DNA of 64,000 nucleotides from Lepidodermella squamata (lineage: Eukaryota; Gastrotricha), in the NCBI GenBank assembly GCA_047495785.1, contig JBLDXI010000024.1:2852001-2916000 (forward strand), read 5' to 3'. A program made the translations under genes and the position numbers. This document shows positions 10,908 through 21,499 of this stretch, in pieces. Position 1 is the first letter of the stretch; the number at the start of each line of letters is the position of its first letter. The notes under the pieces are model-generated. The model saw only the letters and a program-made list of their open reading frames with translations. It ran no database searches and was not told the origin of the DNA.

Positions 10908-13257
10908 ATGATGAACGATAGAATAGCTATCAACGCGCCCATCTTCTTCAATTCGTTCAGCAACACCAACGAGCCCGTAGTTGCAGCTCAAACTCAGTAC
11001 GTACTGCCGTTGAGGGATGAGGCGGACGAAGACTTTGACCAACAACTTATCCTGAGCTACTTGGGAAATGTTCGACTCGAGGCGAATGCCACCAATTTAC
11101 AGGTTGAAATTTGAAAAAATTTAATTTCACTTTTTTACTTCGAAGTTTGATTCGGCACTTGATTTAACAATTTTAAATTTAAATTTCGAGATTTCAAAAT
11201 TATTTAAATATTCAAAATTTCAAAATTTCAAAAATTCAAATTTATTTTTTCAATTTTTTTCTTCAGAGTATTCTCGCAAGATATCGAGCGGTTCAACCTG
11301 CTGAGTTCATGGACGTTGTGTTTTTGGTTGTTTCCCTTCTCGGGTGTCTACTCAATACATTCCTTCTGGCGATGCTTGTGAGGTGCGAGTGTCGAAACAA
11401 CAAGGGACACGCGAGGCAGATCAGCCAACGACCTTTTCTTGCAATAATTGCTACAGCTCATGTAATACAGGCTACGCTTTTTCTATCAATTATACTATTG
11501 AATTTCAATATTTCAAAAATTTAATTTTTTCCAATTTGCTAGGTTATTGAAAAAAAATAATCGGGTAAATCTAAAATTCAACAAAATTTAAATTTCAAAT
11601 GTTCATATTTAAAAAAATTCAAAATAGCAAAAGTTTTAAAATTAAAAAAAATGTCGAAATTGAAAAACTCAAAATTCAAAATTTCAAAAGTTTGTAAATT
11701 CAAATGTTAAAAATTCGAAATTTTAAATCGGCAAAATTTGATTTTCAAAATCTTCAAAAATTTCAAAAATTTCAAAAATTCAAAATTCAAAATTTCAAAA
11801 GTTCTGAAATTTTCAAATATTAATTTTCCATATTTTTGCAGAATTTTTTCATTAGGGACTGTTTGCATTTTTGCAGGTTGTTCTTTGCTCCGTTCACGTG
11901 ATCGAGTTTCTACTCGTTAATACTAGCCTATTAGAATCGTGGCTGCTTTGCCTGCAATTTTTCAAACGCCGCGTTGTAACGAATCTCTGCGATTTGCTCA
12001 TCATCGGCTCCGTCCTAACGTGCGCCGTCGATAATTACATCGCCGTCGTCCACCCTGGCTTCCACCGCTTCGAACGCTCCAAGATAAATCTCGTCTTCAC
12101 GTGTTCAGTCGCTTTCTACTCGATTTTCGTCGTCCTACTCGCTTTCAGCGACTTTTACCTACCCCTAGCAATCGACCAAGACACTTGCCCGGAATTGCGA
12201 GATCGACTAAAATTAACCGAAGATCGGAACCTGGTCTACCCGACTAGTTATCTCGCCTCGCCAGATGAATTCAACAATTATTGCCAATTAATCGAGCATT
12301 GCCAATTGTTGAGGCCGTCGATTGAATGGACAGTTTTAATCGCCTGGGTTTTATCGGCTGTTTTGAACAGCTATTTCTACATTAAAACCGCCGTAGTCCT
12401 ACGCCAATCCTACGGCAAAATTTTTGTAGGCGACCCGAGTTTGCTGAACGCCTTCAGACGCCACTCTGTAGTGGCAGCGAAATTACGGAATATTGTCTCT
12501 TGGAGTGGCAACAGCGTCGCGAGTCTTAATAGGACTTCAGGCAATATCGAAATCAACGACGAGCCGATTCATTTTAAGCTGGATAGGACTTGCAGTAGTA
12601 GAGTTGAAACGCCAGCTTCGCTCAGCCTCAAGCCGCCAAATTCGATAATGCCCGAGGATGAGCATCTTCAAGCTCCAGCTTGCACCAGGCGAGCATCGGC
12701 TGTTGGCAGCATTCGAAGAGATGATAAAAACCCTCTACGGCGGTTTTCTGTCTTTTCGTTCCGATTATCCCGCGAGGACTCAATTTTCGGCGAACAACAA
12801 GCTTATCGCCAGAGTTCGGAGCGATTAGACCGTGACGTCAAATCTACGCAGCGTCAGCACGCTAGGATTTATCGGGCTAGGTGCCGAGCCTCGTAAATTA
12901 ATTCCAATAATTAATCAACTCAAAAAAATCGATTATTTTTTTTCAGGGCAGCTATGATTGTTATCCTAGGCGTTTTTATCATCACGTGGTCGCCAGCGGT
13001 TTCGTTTCAAATTGCGAATGCCATTTTCTTCACGGAGCAATTTCGCCTCGAAGTCATGCCATCGCTATTTCCGATGATTCGATATTTTTACCTTCTTTTA
13101 CTGGTAATTTTTCCTGATTTTCTTTTGCGATTTTTCCTGATTTTTATTATTTTAGTTGAATGCTGTAATCGATCCAATCGTTTATTGCTACGCCTCGCCT
13201 CGAATCGTTGAGAGCATTGTTAAAATTTTCAAGCGAAAACGAGACGCTGAAAAATAA
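10908..13257 (+). CDS. rhodopsin-like GPCR, paralogue 1 of 4
   Basis: Exons 10908-11102, 11267-11461, 11877-12892, 12947-13103 and 13156-13257 join to 554 residues. TM1 lies in exon 2 (LGCLLNTFLLAML), TM2 spans the exon 2/3 join, and exon 3 carries TM3 ending in DNYIAVVHP (a DRY-box variant), TM4 and TM5. A third loop of about 150 residues, Ser/Arg-rich, ends ...CRAS. TM6 (FIITWSP) is alone in a 157-nt exon. TM7 has DPIVY in place of NPxxY. An acidic N-terminus of about 75 residues has possible glycosylation sites. It heads a four-gene tandem array with conserved intron phases. The ligand is unknown; the pattern of DxY and DPxxY supports class A. The first and second introns are low-complexity AAATTTC sequence. 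Confidence 0.9.
11103..11266. repeat. low-complexity intron (TTCAAAAT-rich)
   Basis: The intron is dominated by imperfect TTCAAAATTTCAAAA units. The same sequence type fills 11530-11830 in the next intron of the same gene. Confidence 0.6.
11530..11830. repeat. low-complexity intron (TTCAAAAT-rich)
   Basis: Imperfect AAATTCAAAATTTC repeats. Probably replication-slippage sequence with no coding content. Confidence 0.6.
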
Positions 13258-13552
13258 TCGCGAATTTATTGAGAGTGTGATAATTTGAATTCTCATGAAA
13301 AAATAATGATATTCTCACGAGCAATAAAAGTTTGGTAAAAAATTGATGAAAGCTGATTGCTGAAAAATAGCGAAGAAGCCATATTGGCAAGGTGAGGGTG
13401 CGCTGTGGGGATTAACAACTCAGTTTTCATTATAAGGATCAGCCGCAAAAATAGCAGCAGCAAAATCTCGCATCGGATTAACAGTTTTCAATAATTAAGT
13501 TTCATCAATGAAGTAATCTTTTTCAATTCAGTTATTTTCTGATTGAGAAAAA

Positions 13553-15319
13553 ATGTGCATCACCTTGAATACGTTCAGACTCTCCTCTAACTTCGATAAT
13601 TTTTCGCGACCAGAGACACCGGTATATGAACCATTTTCAAGCTTATACAATTGTAAAGAAAATTCCTAATTTTAGCAGGAATTAATTCACCAAAGCGGAA
13701 TCCTGCACCCAGTTGACTGGATTTGTCTCTCAGTTTCGATTTTAGGGCTATTTCTCAACATAGTCCTACTGATTTGGTTTCTCAGGACTAGAAACAGCAA
13801 GAGAAATGGAAAGAAAACAGCCCTTTCAATCCAAATGCCCTACAGGATCCTTATCCTTACCTGCCACGTAAGTTGGAAATTTCGTTAATTTAATTATTTT
13901 TAAGGAGGATTTTTTAAAGATTTGCCTATGCTCGGCAAATATAGCTGAATTCGGCCTGCAACTAAGCTCCGCACCTCAACTTTTCATCCTGAGCCTGCGA
14001 TTCATCAAGCGAAGAATTGTTACGAATTTATGTGATTTGGTCATAATTGGAGCGGTTCTGGCTTGTGGCATCGATAATTACCTAGCCGTCGTCCATCCTT
14101 GCTATCATCGAGTCAATAAACATCGAGTTCGCCTCGGTCTGACCCTTTTCATCTCAGCCTACATAGCAATTACGGTGGCAATCGCTCTCAGCGATTTCAT
14201 ATTAATTGGCATCAATTTTTGCTCGGATTCCTTTAATTCTTCAATTGAAAACGTGATTTTTGAGAGTTGTCATTTGGCGAAACCACTGGTTGAATGGTTC
14301 ATCCTAATCATCTGGACTGTTTCAGCTTGTTTGAACTCATTTTTTTACATAAAATCAGCCATTGTGCTGAGGGGGTCGTTCGAGAACATTCTAAGCCGTG
14401 ATAACTCTATGATAAGGATCGATCGGTCGAACAGGTCTTCTATCGCTAGACGGATCAAGATGAGCCAGTCCAGCTTCCTCAGCTACGGATCCACCCTAAC
14501 TTCAACTCGGCCTAGTATGAACGACCAGAATAGCGCAATTTTGGCAAGCAGCATCAGCAAGGCGCAGAGTCAGTCATGCGCAACGCTAAATGAAACCCTA
14601 CTAATGCTGAATAATCTCGTCAATGAGGTGTCGTCGCATCGTCTCAAGTCGCCGGATGAGCCGAAAAGCTTGAAATTGTACATGGTTGTTGACGGCCATT
14701 TAGCGGCTAAACGGCGGCGGAGTAGTCAGTTGGCGAACTTTCGCCAGGCCCACAGCTTAGAGACCCTTGAACCGCCGATTTCTCCATTGCCTGACATGTT
14801 AAGATCGGCGACTAATTCGACCTTAAGTGGGTCGACTACTACGTCGAAGTGTGACTTGTCACTATGGGGTAGTACCACTTCAGTCGGCAAATCCTATACT
14901 TCAACGCAACAGTTGCGGCTTCGAATTTCGCGGGCTAGGAGGCGAGCTTCGTAAGCTAAACTTTTTTGACCTGAATTTAGTCATTTTTCTGACATTTATT
15001 CAGGATGACAATGATTCTGATTCTTGTCGTTTTCATTTTAACCTGGCTGCCGGAGGTGTCCTTTCAAATAGCGAATGCCATCGTATTCAACGAGACATTA
15101 CGGCTCAAATTTTTGCCCTACTTTCAGCCCGTCCTCAAATACTTCCATCTTCTACTTTTGGTGAGTATATATAAGGATTAGCTCATTTAATGCAATAATT
15201 AATATGTCATTATATAGCTTAACACGATAATTGATCCAATAATCTACTGCTACGGCGCGCCGAGGTTTGCGAAGAAAATTCACGGTTTGTTTAGATGCCG
15301 AGCATCAAAGGCTGAATGA
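13553..15319 (+). CDS. rhodopsin-like GPCR, paralogue 2 of 4
   Basis: Exons 13553-13621, 13679-13867, 13920-14950, 15004-15160 and 15218-15319 join to 515 residues. The same intron phases as paralogue 1 (0, 0, 2, 0), the same 157-nt TM6 exon and the same 102-nt last exon support the model. TM1 is in exon 2, TM3 ends DNYLAVVHP, TM6 contains FILTWLP and TM7 reads DPIIYCY. The third loop is long, with SLE and RRRS phosphosite-like motifs, ending RARRRAS. The N-terminus is only about 30 residues. The first exon (23 codons) is the least certain part: it rests on a phase-0 donor at the expected place. Confidence 0.85.
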
Positions 15320-15698
15320 TGATTGATGACCCTTGTCTGGACAAATCGAACACTCAGCTTATTTATCCCATTTGACATTTATTTTCGAACAACAAAAAAT
15401 TGTGTTCAATAAACAGAATCTAACATCGTCACGAAATTGTCTGAGATGTTATAAATATATGGCTAATTACTGGGCTGTTTATTTCGAGTCATATGAGCTG
15501 CACTTATTTTTGCCAAATCGAATTACATCCAAACAGTCAACGTGAGGGGATGAGTGTATATCTGGGTTATAGTTTGCTCGCTGCTATCAAAGTCAATAAC
15601 CGTAAAATGGGTATGGATTGCTCCTCACGCGGCTAAAATAATTTGAACTCGACAGTCAACCTTTTTTCAACTGGGGAAACACGTCGTAATTTCACACC
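15320..15698. other. intergenic in receptor array
   Basis: Spacer with AATAAA after receptor 2 (near 15407) and the leader of receptor 3. No other feature. Confidence 0.6.
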
Positions 15699-17347
15699 AT
15701 GAAGTTTGAGAAAAGTCATCCTGCGACCGACGCAAGTTCGACCTATTTTCTATACGACGAAGCTAGCCTTGATGCTTTGTATGCGAGTTTGGACTTCGCC
15801 CCCAGAATTGATTGGTTGGACATTGTATTTCTGTCTGTGTCGATTGCTGGCCTTATCCTCAACTTGGCATGGCTCATTTGGCTGTTTTTGCAGTGCAGAA
15901 ACAAAGGCGGATTAAATCAGCAACCTTTCTTCCTCATTATTGCGATGTGCCATGTTAGTTGTAATCAGTTTTATTCCTTTCCTTTCCTTTCCTTTCCTTT
16001 CCTTTCCTTTCCTTTCCTTTCCTTTCCTTTCCTTTCCTTTCCTTTCCTTTCCTTTCCTTTCCTTTCCTTTCCTTTCCTTTCCTTTCCTTTCCTTTCCTTT
16101 CCTTTCCTTTCCTTTCCTTTCCTTTCCTTTCCTTTCCTTTCCTTTCCTTTCCTTTCCTTTCCTTTCCTTTCCTTTCCTTTCCTTTCCTTTCCTTTCCTTT
16201 CCTTTCCTTTCCTTTCCTTTCCTTTCCTTTCCTTTCCTTTCCTTTCCTTTCCTTTCCTTTCCTTTCTGCTTCCGTGTTCTAATTTCCTCTTATTTTGCAG
16301 ATTTCTTTGTGTAGCGTGCAAATAGTTGAATTTGCATCCATCCACGGGCCTAGTCTTCCATCGCTAGCGCAATGGTCCAATTGTTTACGGTTCTTCAAAA
16401 GGCGAATCCTCATCAACATATGCGACCTACTCATAATGGGCTCAGTGACCGCCTGCGCAATAGACATCTATCTCGCCGTGGTCCACGCCGGGTTTCATCG
16501 CTTCGAGCGCCCTAAAATTAAGGTGACCCTCGCAGCATGCTTCGCCACCTACGTGATAGCCATGACCTTACTCGCACTCACCGACATCATTTTGCCCTTA
16601 ATAATGGACTCTGAGACATGTCAATATGTACGAAAAGGGCTAGATTCAACCTCTTTTGACATTGCGACCAAGATGAACGACATGTGCTCGATGATTGAAG
16701 ACTGCTACGACAACAGGCCGTTAATGGAGTGGGCGGTTTTGGCTACCTGGGTCATTTCCGCCATAACGAACACTGTTTTGTATCTAAAAACCGCGGTAGC
16801 CCTGCGACAATCCTGTTTGAATCTATTTCCTATAGAAGACCGACATAGCAGGACTTCCTTCAGCTCAGAGGCAACTGTCATAAGCTTCGAAAGAAGGAGG
16901 AGCAAGCAAACCACTGTGTCTAGGAACCGGTCATTATCTGCCCAACAACAAAGTATTCGAATACTGAGGTCGAGATGCAGAGCGTCGTAAGCTTGACCAA
17001 AATTGTTCACTATTTGAATCGTTAACAAACTTTTCAGATCGACATTAATAGCGATTTTAGGCATTTTCATGGTCACTTGGTCACCATCAGTGGCATTTCA
17101 GATCGCGAATGCATTACTTTTCGGCGAGGAGTTCCGGTTGGAGCGTCTGCCTGCCCTTCTCCCCATGGTTCGGTATTTCCATCTGTTGCTGCTGGTGAGA
17201 TTTTGATTGGTTTTTATTTGTTATTCAGTCTTAACTCAAGTTTTTCCGTGCTTACAGTGTGGTGCAATTTTTGATCCGATTATCTACGTATTTTCTTCAT
17301 CGACGAAACCTGACTCTTTCAATTGCATGTTGAGTAGTCGTGATTAA
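15699..17347 (+). CDS. rhodopsin-like GPCR, paralogue 3 of 4
   Basis: Exons 15699-15953, 16301-16986, 17038-17194 and 17258-17347 join to 395 residues. It lacks the first intron of its paralogues, so the N-terminus and TM1 share one exon. TM3 ends DIYLAVVHA, so the usual D-x-Y is kept but the following Pro is lost. TM6 contains FMVTWSP in the standard 157-nt exon. TM7 reads DPIIYVF and the tail is short. The third loop is much shorter (about 60 residues) and ends SRCRAS. The first intron is almost entirely a TTTCC microsatellite. Confidence 0.88.
15974..16266. repeat. (TTTCC)n microsatellite, about 58 copies
   Basis: An uninterrupted pentanucleotide array of about 293 bp lies in the first intron of receptor 3, 20 bp after the donor and 34 bp before the acceptor. 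On the coding strand it is pure pyrimidine, and could form triplex DNA. Frames through it give Ser/Phe/Leu/Pro or Lys/Gly/Glu/Arg repeats that are artefacts. Confidence 0.98.
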
Positions 17348-17503
17348 AAGTCCGTTCTGAAAATCCCTATGTCTATTGATTGCGTCGAATTGATAAAGCG
17401 TCCCTGAATTGATTGAACACAGGATTCTTTTTGCATCACGAACCGGGTGGTCTTGTAATTATGAAGTTTCCGAAAAGCAGTAATTTTTAGCTGAAATAGT
17501 AAA

Positions 17504-19509
17504 ATGAACACTCCGGTGTTTTACAACTCCTTTCGACCGAAACAAGACGAAGCTGACAGCCAAGACAATCACCTGGATGATTTAACAGTAACGAATCAGG
17601 GCATTCGAAACTACCCAATTACTATTCCTGACTTTTTCTTGTTTCAGCAAATTCTAATAAGTGTAAAGCCTAGTTTGGAATTGGTCGACATCGTGACGCT
17701 GTCAATCGCGTTCATCGGATTCCTCATGAATAGCCTCCTTCTGATGACGTTCTTCGGTCGGAATATCCGAAGGCAGGCTACTGAACTAAGATCGAATTAT
17801 CAACGGCCTTACGTTGCCGTTATCGCGACATGCCATGTAAGATGACTCATTTCTACGTACTAAACCGAGTCTCATGAGTATCACGAGTCAAATTTTGATA
17901 TTTTCCTAATTTGACAGCTTTTCCTATTCCTAATTCCCATATTTGTCGGAGAAACCCCGAAAATCCCGAATGTTAGCGAATCGGGATTTTTCGGTATTTT
18001 TCTGGATATTTATTGTCTCACTGGTTATTAGATCTTCTTCATCGCTTGCATGAGAAACAATTCTATCTTATAATTCGATGTATCGCCAGGTCATTCTTTG
18101 CTTTGTCCACATTTTCGAAGTGTACCTCATCAACGTTACAAGTGTTCTCAACGAATGGGTCTTGTGCCTACGGTTCCTGAAGCGCAGGGTGGTCACAAAC
18201 TTCTGCGACATGTTCATCATCGGCTCGGTTGTCGCCTATGCCGCGGATAACTACATCGCCGTTGTCCACCCTAATTTTCACAGGGTCGAGCGTTCGCTCA
18301 TCAGAACCAGTCGATATTGCATCATTGCCTGCTTCACGATTTCAGTCACTTTTCTCATTTCTTTCGACTTTCTGCCGCTCTTTGCAAAGGCTGGAAATCT
18401 ATGCTCAGATTCCTTTTCGAACGTTGGTTCGATCGATGATTTCAGGCAGCTGTGCCAGCGCCTTGAAGACTGTCAGAACAACAGGCCGACCATTGAATGG
18501 GCTGTTCTGTTGGTGTGGGTAACCTCGGCTGTTCTCAACACCTTTTTCTTCATTAAAACAGCAATCGTGCTGAGGAAGTCGTACGGGAAATGTCAGGGCA
18601 TTTCTGAGATTAGCCCTAGATCGGCTAATATTAGCAGATCAAGAGAAAAATCGAAGGATTCTCAGGATTACAGCGATTCTAAGCCTAATTCAACACCTTG
18701 CGAGCTGCGGCGAAAAAGTTTCCGTGAGCATCGAATGTAAGTTTAACAGCCTTTATAGGATCGAGGCATTTAGCTGGATTGAAATAGGTCTGCTCTAAAA
18801 CCCTCGATATGCCTTGACATTGGGATCTCTGCTGGCAGCTTTGAAGGTGGTCTATCAGTGCGACGGCAGCTGATGCAATCTCGTCAAAGCACTGAAGAGT
18901 CGAAGGACAGAGCTTCCAATAGTCTGCATCCAGACACAATATCGCGGAGGTGTAGCTCACTCGATTCATCGTCGATAGATGGAAGTGATGGTTCGACAAC
19001 TTTGAGACAAAAGATGGTAGCTCTGGCTTCAAACATATCACTTACTTCTCTCATTGAACCACTCAAACGCCAATCGAACTGCACCAACACGTCAAGGCGT
19101 CATTCTGTTCAGTTGCAGAATTTGCGAGTCTCCCGAGCAAGATTACGTGCATCGTAAGCCGAAAAGTGTCCCTAGCAACCGTTGCTATGATTATGCGTTT
19201 TACTATCATTTCGATAGGATTATCATGGTGTTGATATTGGCGATCTTCCTGCTGACATGGTCTCCGAGTGTCTTATTTCAAATCGCTAATGCACTGGTTT
19301 TGGACGAGGACTTACGGCTCAAATACTCCATATCGCTATTCCCTATTGTGAGATACTTCTATCTGTTGCTGCTGGTAAGGCGGGTGGCAAAAAATGATGT
19401 TTACAATAATGGTGTTTTTCAGCTCAATGCAGTAATCGATCCTATTTTGTATTGTCTGGCTTGCCCACGTTACCACAGGCGGATGATGCGATGTTTCGCC
19501 AAAACTTGA
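17504..19509 (+). CDS. rhodopsin-like GPCR, paralogue 4 of 4
   Basis: Exons 17504-17587, 17648-17836, 18090-18736, 18839-19153, 19218-19374 and 19423-19509 join to 492 residues. Exon 2 (189 nt) and the TM6 exon (157 nt) match paralogue 2 in length and phase. TM3 ends DNYIAVVHP, TM6 has FLLTWSP, TM7 reads DPILYC. Unlike its paralogues the third-loop region is split by an extra phase-2 intron (18737-18838); without it the frame stops at 18740. The first intron (17588-17647) has no in-frame stop, so its removal rests on the paralogue intron position. The loop is rich in Ser and Arg and ends RLRAS. Confidence 0.86.
17930..18012. repeat. possible fragment of the mariner-type MITE
   Basis: Inside an intron of receptor 4. 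The words TCGGAGAAACCCCGAAAATC and TTTTTCGGTATTTTTCTGG resemble the core of the MITE at 2013-2400, but the ends are missing. Tentative. Confidence 0.35.
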
Positions 19510-21118
19510 CGTGACATTATGAAATTAAAAGATTTATGAATGAACACATGACCGTCTGAAGCTATTCCCAAGGCACAGTTTTGGCTCCTGAGTGACGAGG
19601 ATATTTCAATGAATGAAAATGATATAAAAATAAAAATGGGTGCATCGGCTTGGATTTTCCTTTTATTCACGAGCCATCTAACCTTTCAAAATAGATAGGG
19701 ACAACTTCAAAGAAAACGTAGCGTTTTACACATATTGTGTGACTTCAGTGACAGTGACTTCTGCCCGAATCCACAATCTTGTTTCCATTGCAAACATTTT
19801 TAGCTGAATTTTTCACCGATCTCAGTGATCTCACATATTACTTCAGAATGCATCAGAACACTTTTCGGAATGCAGGTAGCACGATTGGCAGTACGAATTG
19901 AGGTTCCGCTGTAACCGAAGTTGAGTTCGGTCATTCATATTCCGTGGAGTGTTGGCTTTTTTATCATCAAACTTTCGTTGAATCAGCGCACAAGGCACTT
20001 TTTTCTTACTCACTTCTGTGGCTAAGCCCCGAATTTTAGGCCGACACAGAGGGAATAAGCAAGCGATTATCTCACCCACTCACTTGACATGTCTAGAGTC
20101 TAGACTTGGCTTATTGATTAAATAGTACAACTAAGAGGCGTTGCAATCTTCCTACTTAATTAATTAATATCTAATTATATTTAATTTATTTTTTAATTCA
20201 TATATTTCATATTTATTTAATTTATTTAATTGCAGCCGTTACCACGCGTCTTTGTTCGAACTATTTAAACAGAAAACTGCAATATCGCTCGCCATTCAGC
20301 CTTCAGAGCTCGACCTTTCTTGCAAAACAGCAATCGCTATAGCCGCCTATAGCACATGCTCGATTTTTATCACGCGATGTTTTTTTGAACAATTGAGTAT
20401 TTACTGGGTATGTCAATTAAGACATGTTAGAAAACGTGATATACGGTAACAGGAAATTCCATAAAAAATAGTCTAAACTGCACGACGTTTGGGGGCAATG
20501 GGCCAAATTGTTTTCTCGCGTCGCGCTCGCTGCTTGCTCTTTTTAGTGCTATTTTCTCACTCGCGACGGGTGTAGTTCACAGGAAAAGAATGAATGGGTA
20601 GGTATTTTAGGGCTTGTCGCCGGAAAGACCAGTTCGGAGGCTATTCAATCGTTCTGGCGAGCAGCGGAAATAGTTTTTAGGAGCCACTTGAACCTGAATT
20701 CTGTTCAATTCTGTGGACAACCGTCCACTGATTTTAAGGACAGTTTTTACAGCGAGAGGCAATCATCGATCTGTGTATGTTGGTGCGTGAACCCAGCCTA
20801 CGCGCAGCATGCCATTCACAAAACTAATGCAGGGACTTTGTCGAGGGTACACCGACTAAGCCCACGTTGGTGATGTCTAGCCTCCGCCAACCATACCACG
20901 TCTTTTCCGGAGCTGGATTTCCAGGAGCAGGTGTCGCTGGGGCAGCCAATATAAACACTTGCATAAAACGGATGTCATCATCATCTGGATAAAAAACATT
21001 TCCCCAGCATATGTTGGATTTGGCAATAGCATAGGATTCTCTATAGTCTCCCAATATTCTGATTCACCTACTTCTTTTCTACTTTAGGATTCCTAACTGA
21101 TTTTAACTCAACTTCAAG
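19510..21118. other. intergenic, no gene seen
   Basis: Non-coding spacer between the receptor array and the first C-x9-C gene. The region 20120-20230 is very AT-rich. Frames of 60-78 codons here show no domain, signal peptide or paralogue. Confidence 0.5.
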
Positions 21119-21499
21119 ATGAACCCTTCGGTCGTGCTTCTACTGTTGTTTTTCGCTGTTTCCGCCGTTGCGTCGCCTGTTCGCAGCAAGAAAGAAGGTA
21201 TGGCATGAAACCAAATGTCCCCAGCCAACTTTTCAACCCTGCTTTTTATCGCAGATGATGCTGGTCTAACAAAGGCACTGATGCGAGGCGATTTCAGCAA
21301 AATGCGAGATACCTCGCGTAAACTGCGCAGCGATGAATGGAAAGAGCGGTTCAACGCATGCATGACCATTTTCCGGTCGTTGCAAGTCTGCAAGCAGATG
21401 CATACGGATGTCAACCATTTGTGGGCTCAGCGAATAGCTGCGCAGGAATTTGCGACTGGCAACAAGTTTCAACAGGTTTTAAGAAGAAACAACGAGTAA
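21119..21499 (+). CDS. small secreted C-x9-C family protein 1
   Basis: Exons 21119-21197 and 21255-21499 join to 107 residues. Exon 1 is a signal peptide (about 1-19, ending VASP) plus a basic linker; the intron is phase 1. The mature chain has LMRGDFSKMR, then CMTIFRSLQVC (C-x9-C), then LWAQRIAAQEFATGN. The mature part looks mostly alpha-helical with exactly two cysteines. Four relatives occur between here and 35.2 kb with the same phase-1 intron and C-x9-C spacing. I do not recognise the family. AATAAA is at 21584. A secreted signalling, antimicrobial or carrier peptide is possible; the sequence does not decide. Confidence 0.85.

Noticed and set aside
15940-16345. Long frames of Ser-Phe-Pro-Leu or Lys-Gly-Glu-Arg repeats on both strands
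   Set aside because: They are translations of the TTTCC microsatellite inside an intron.
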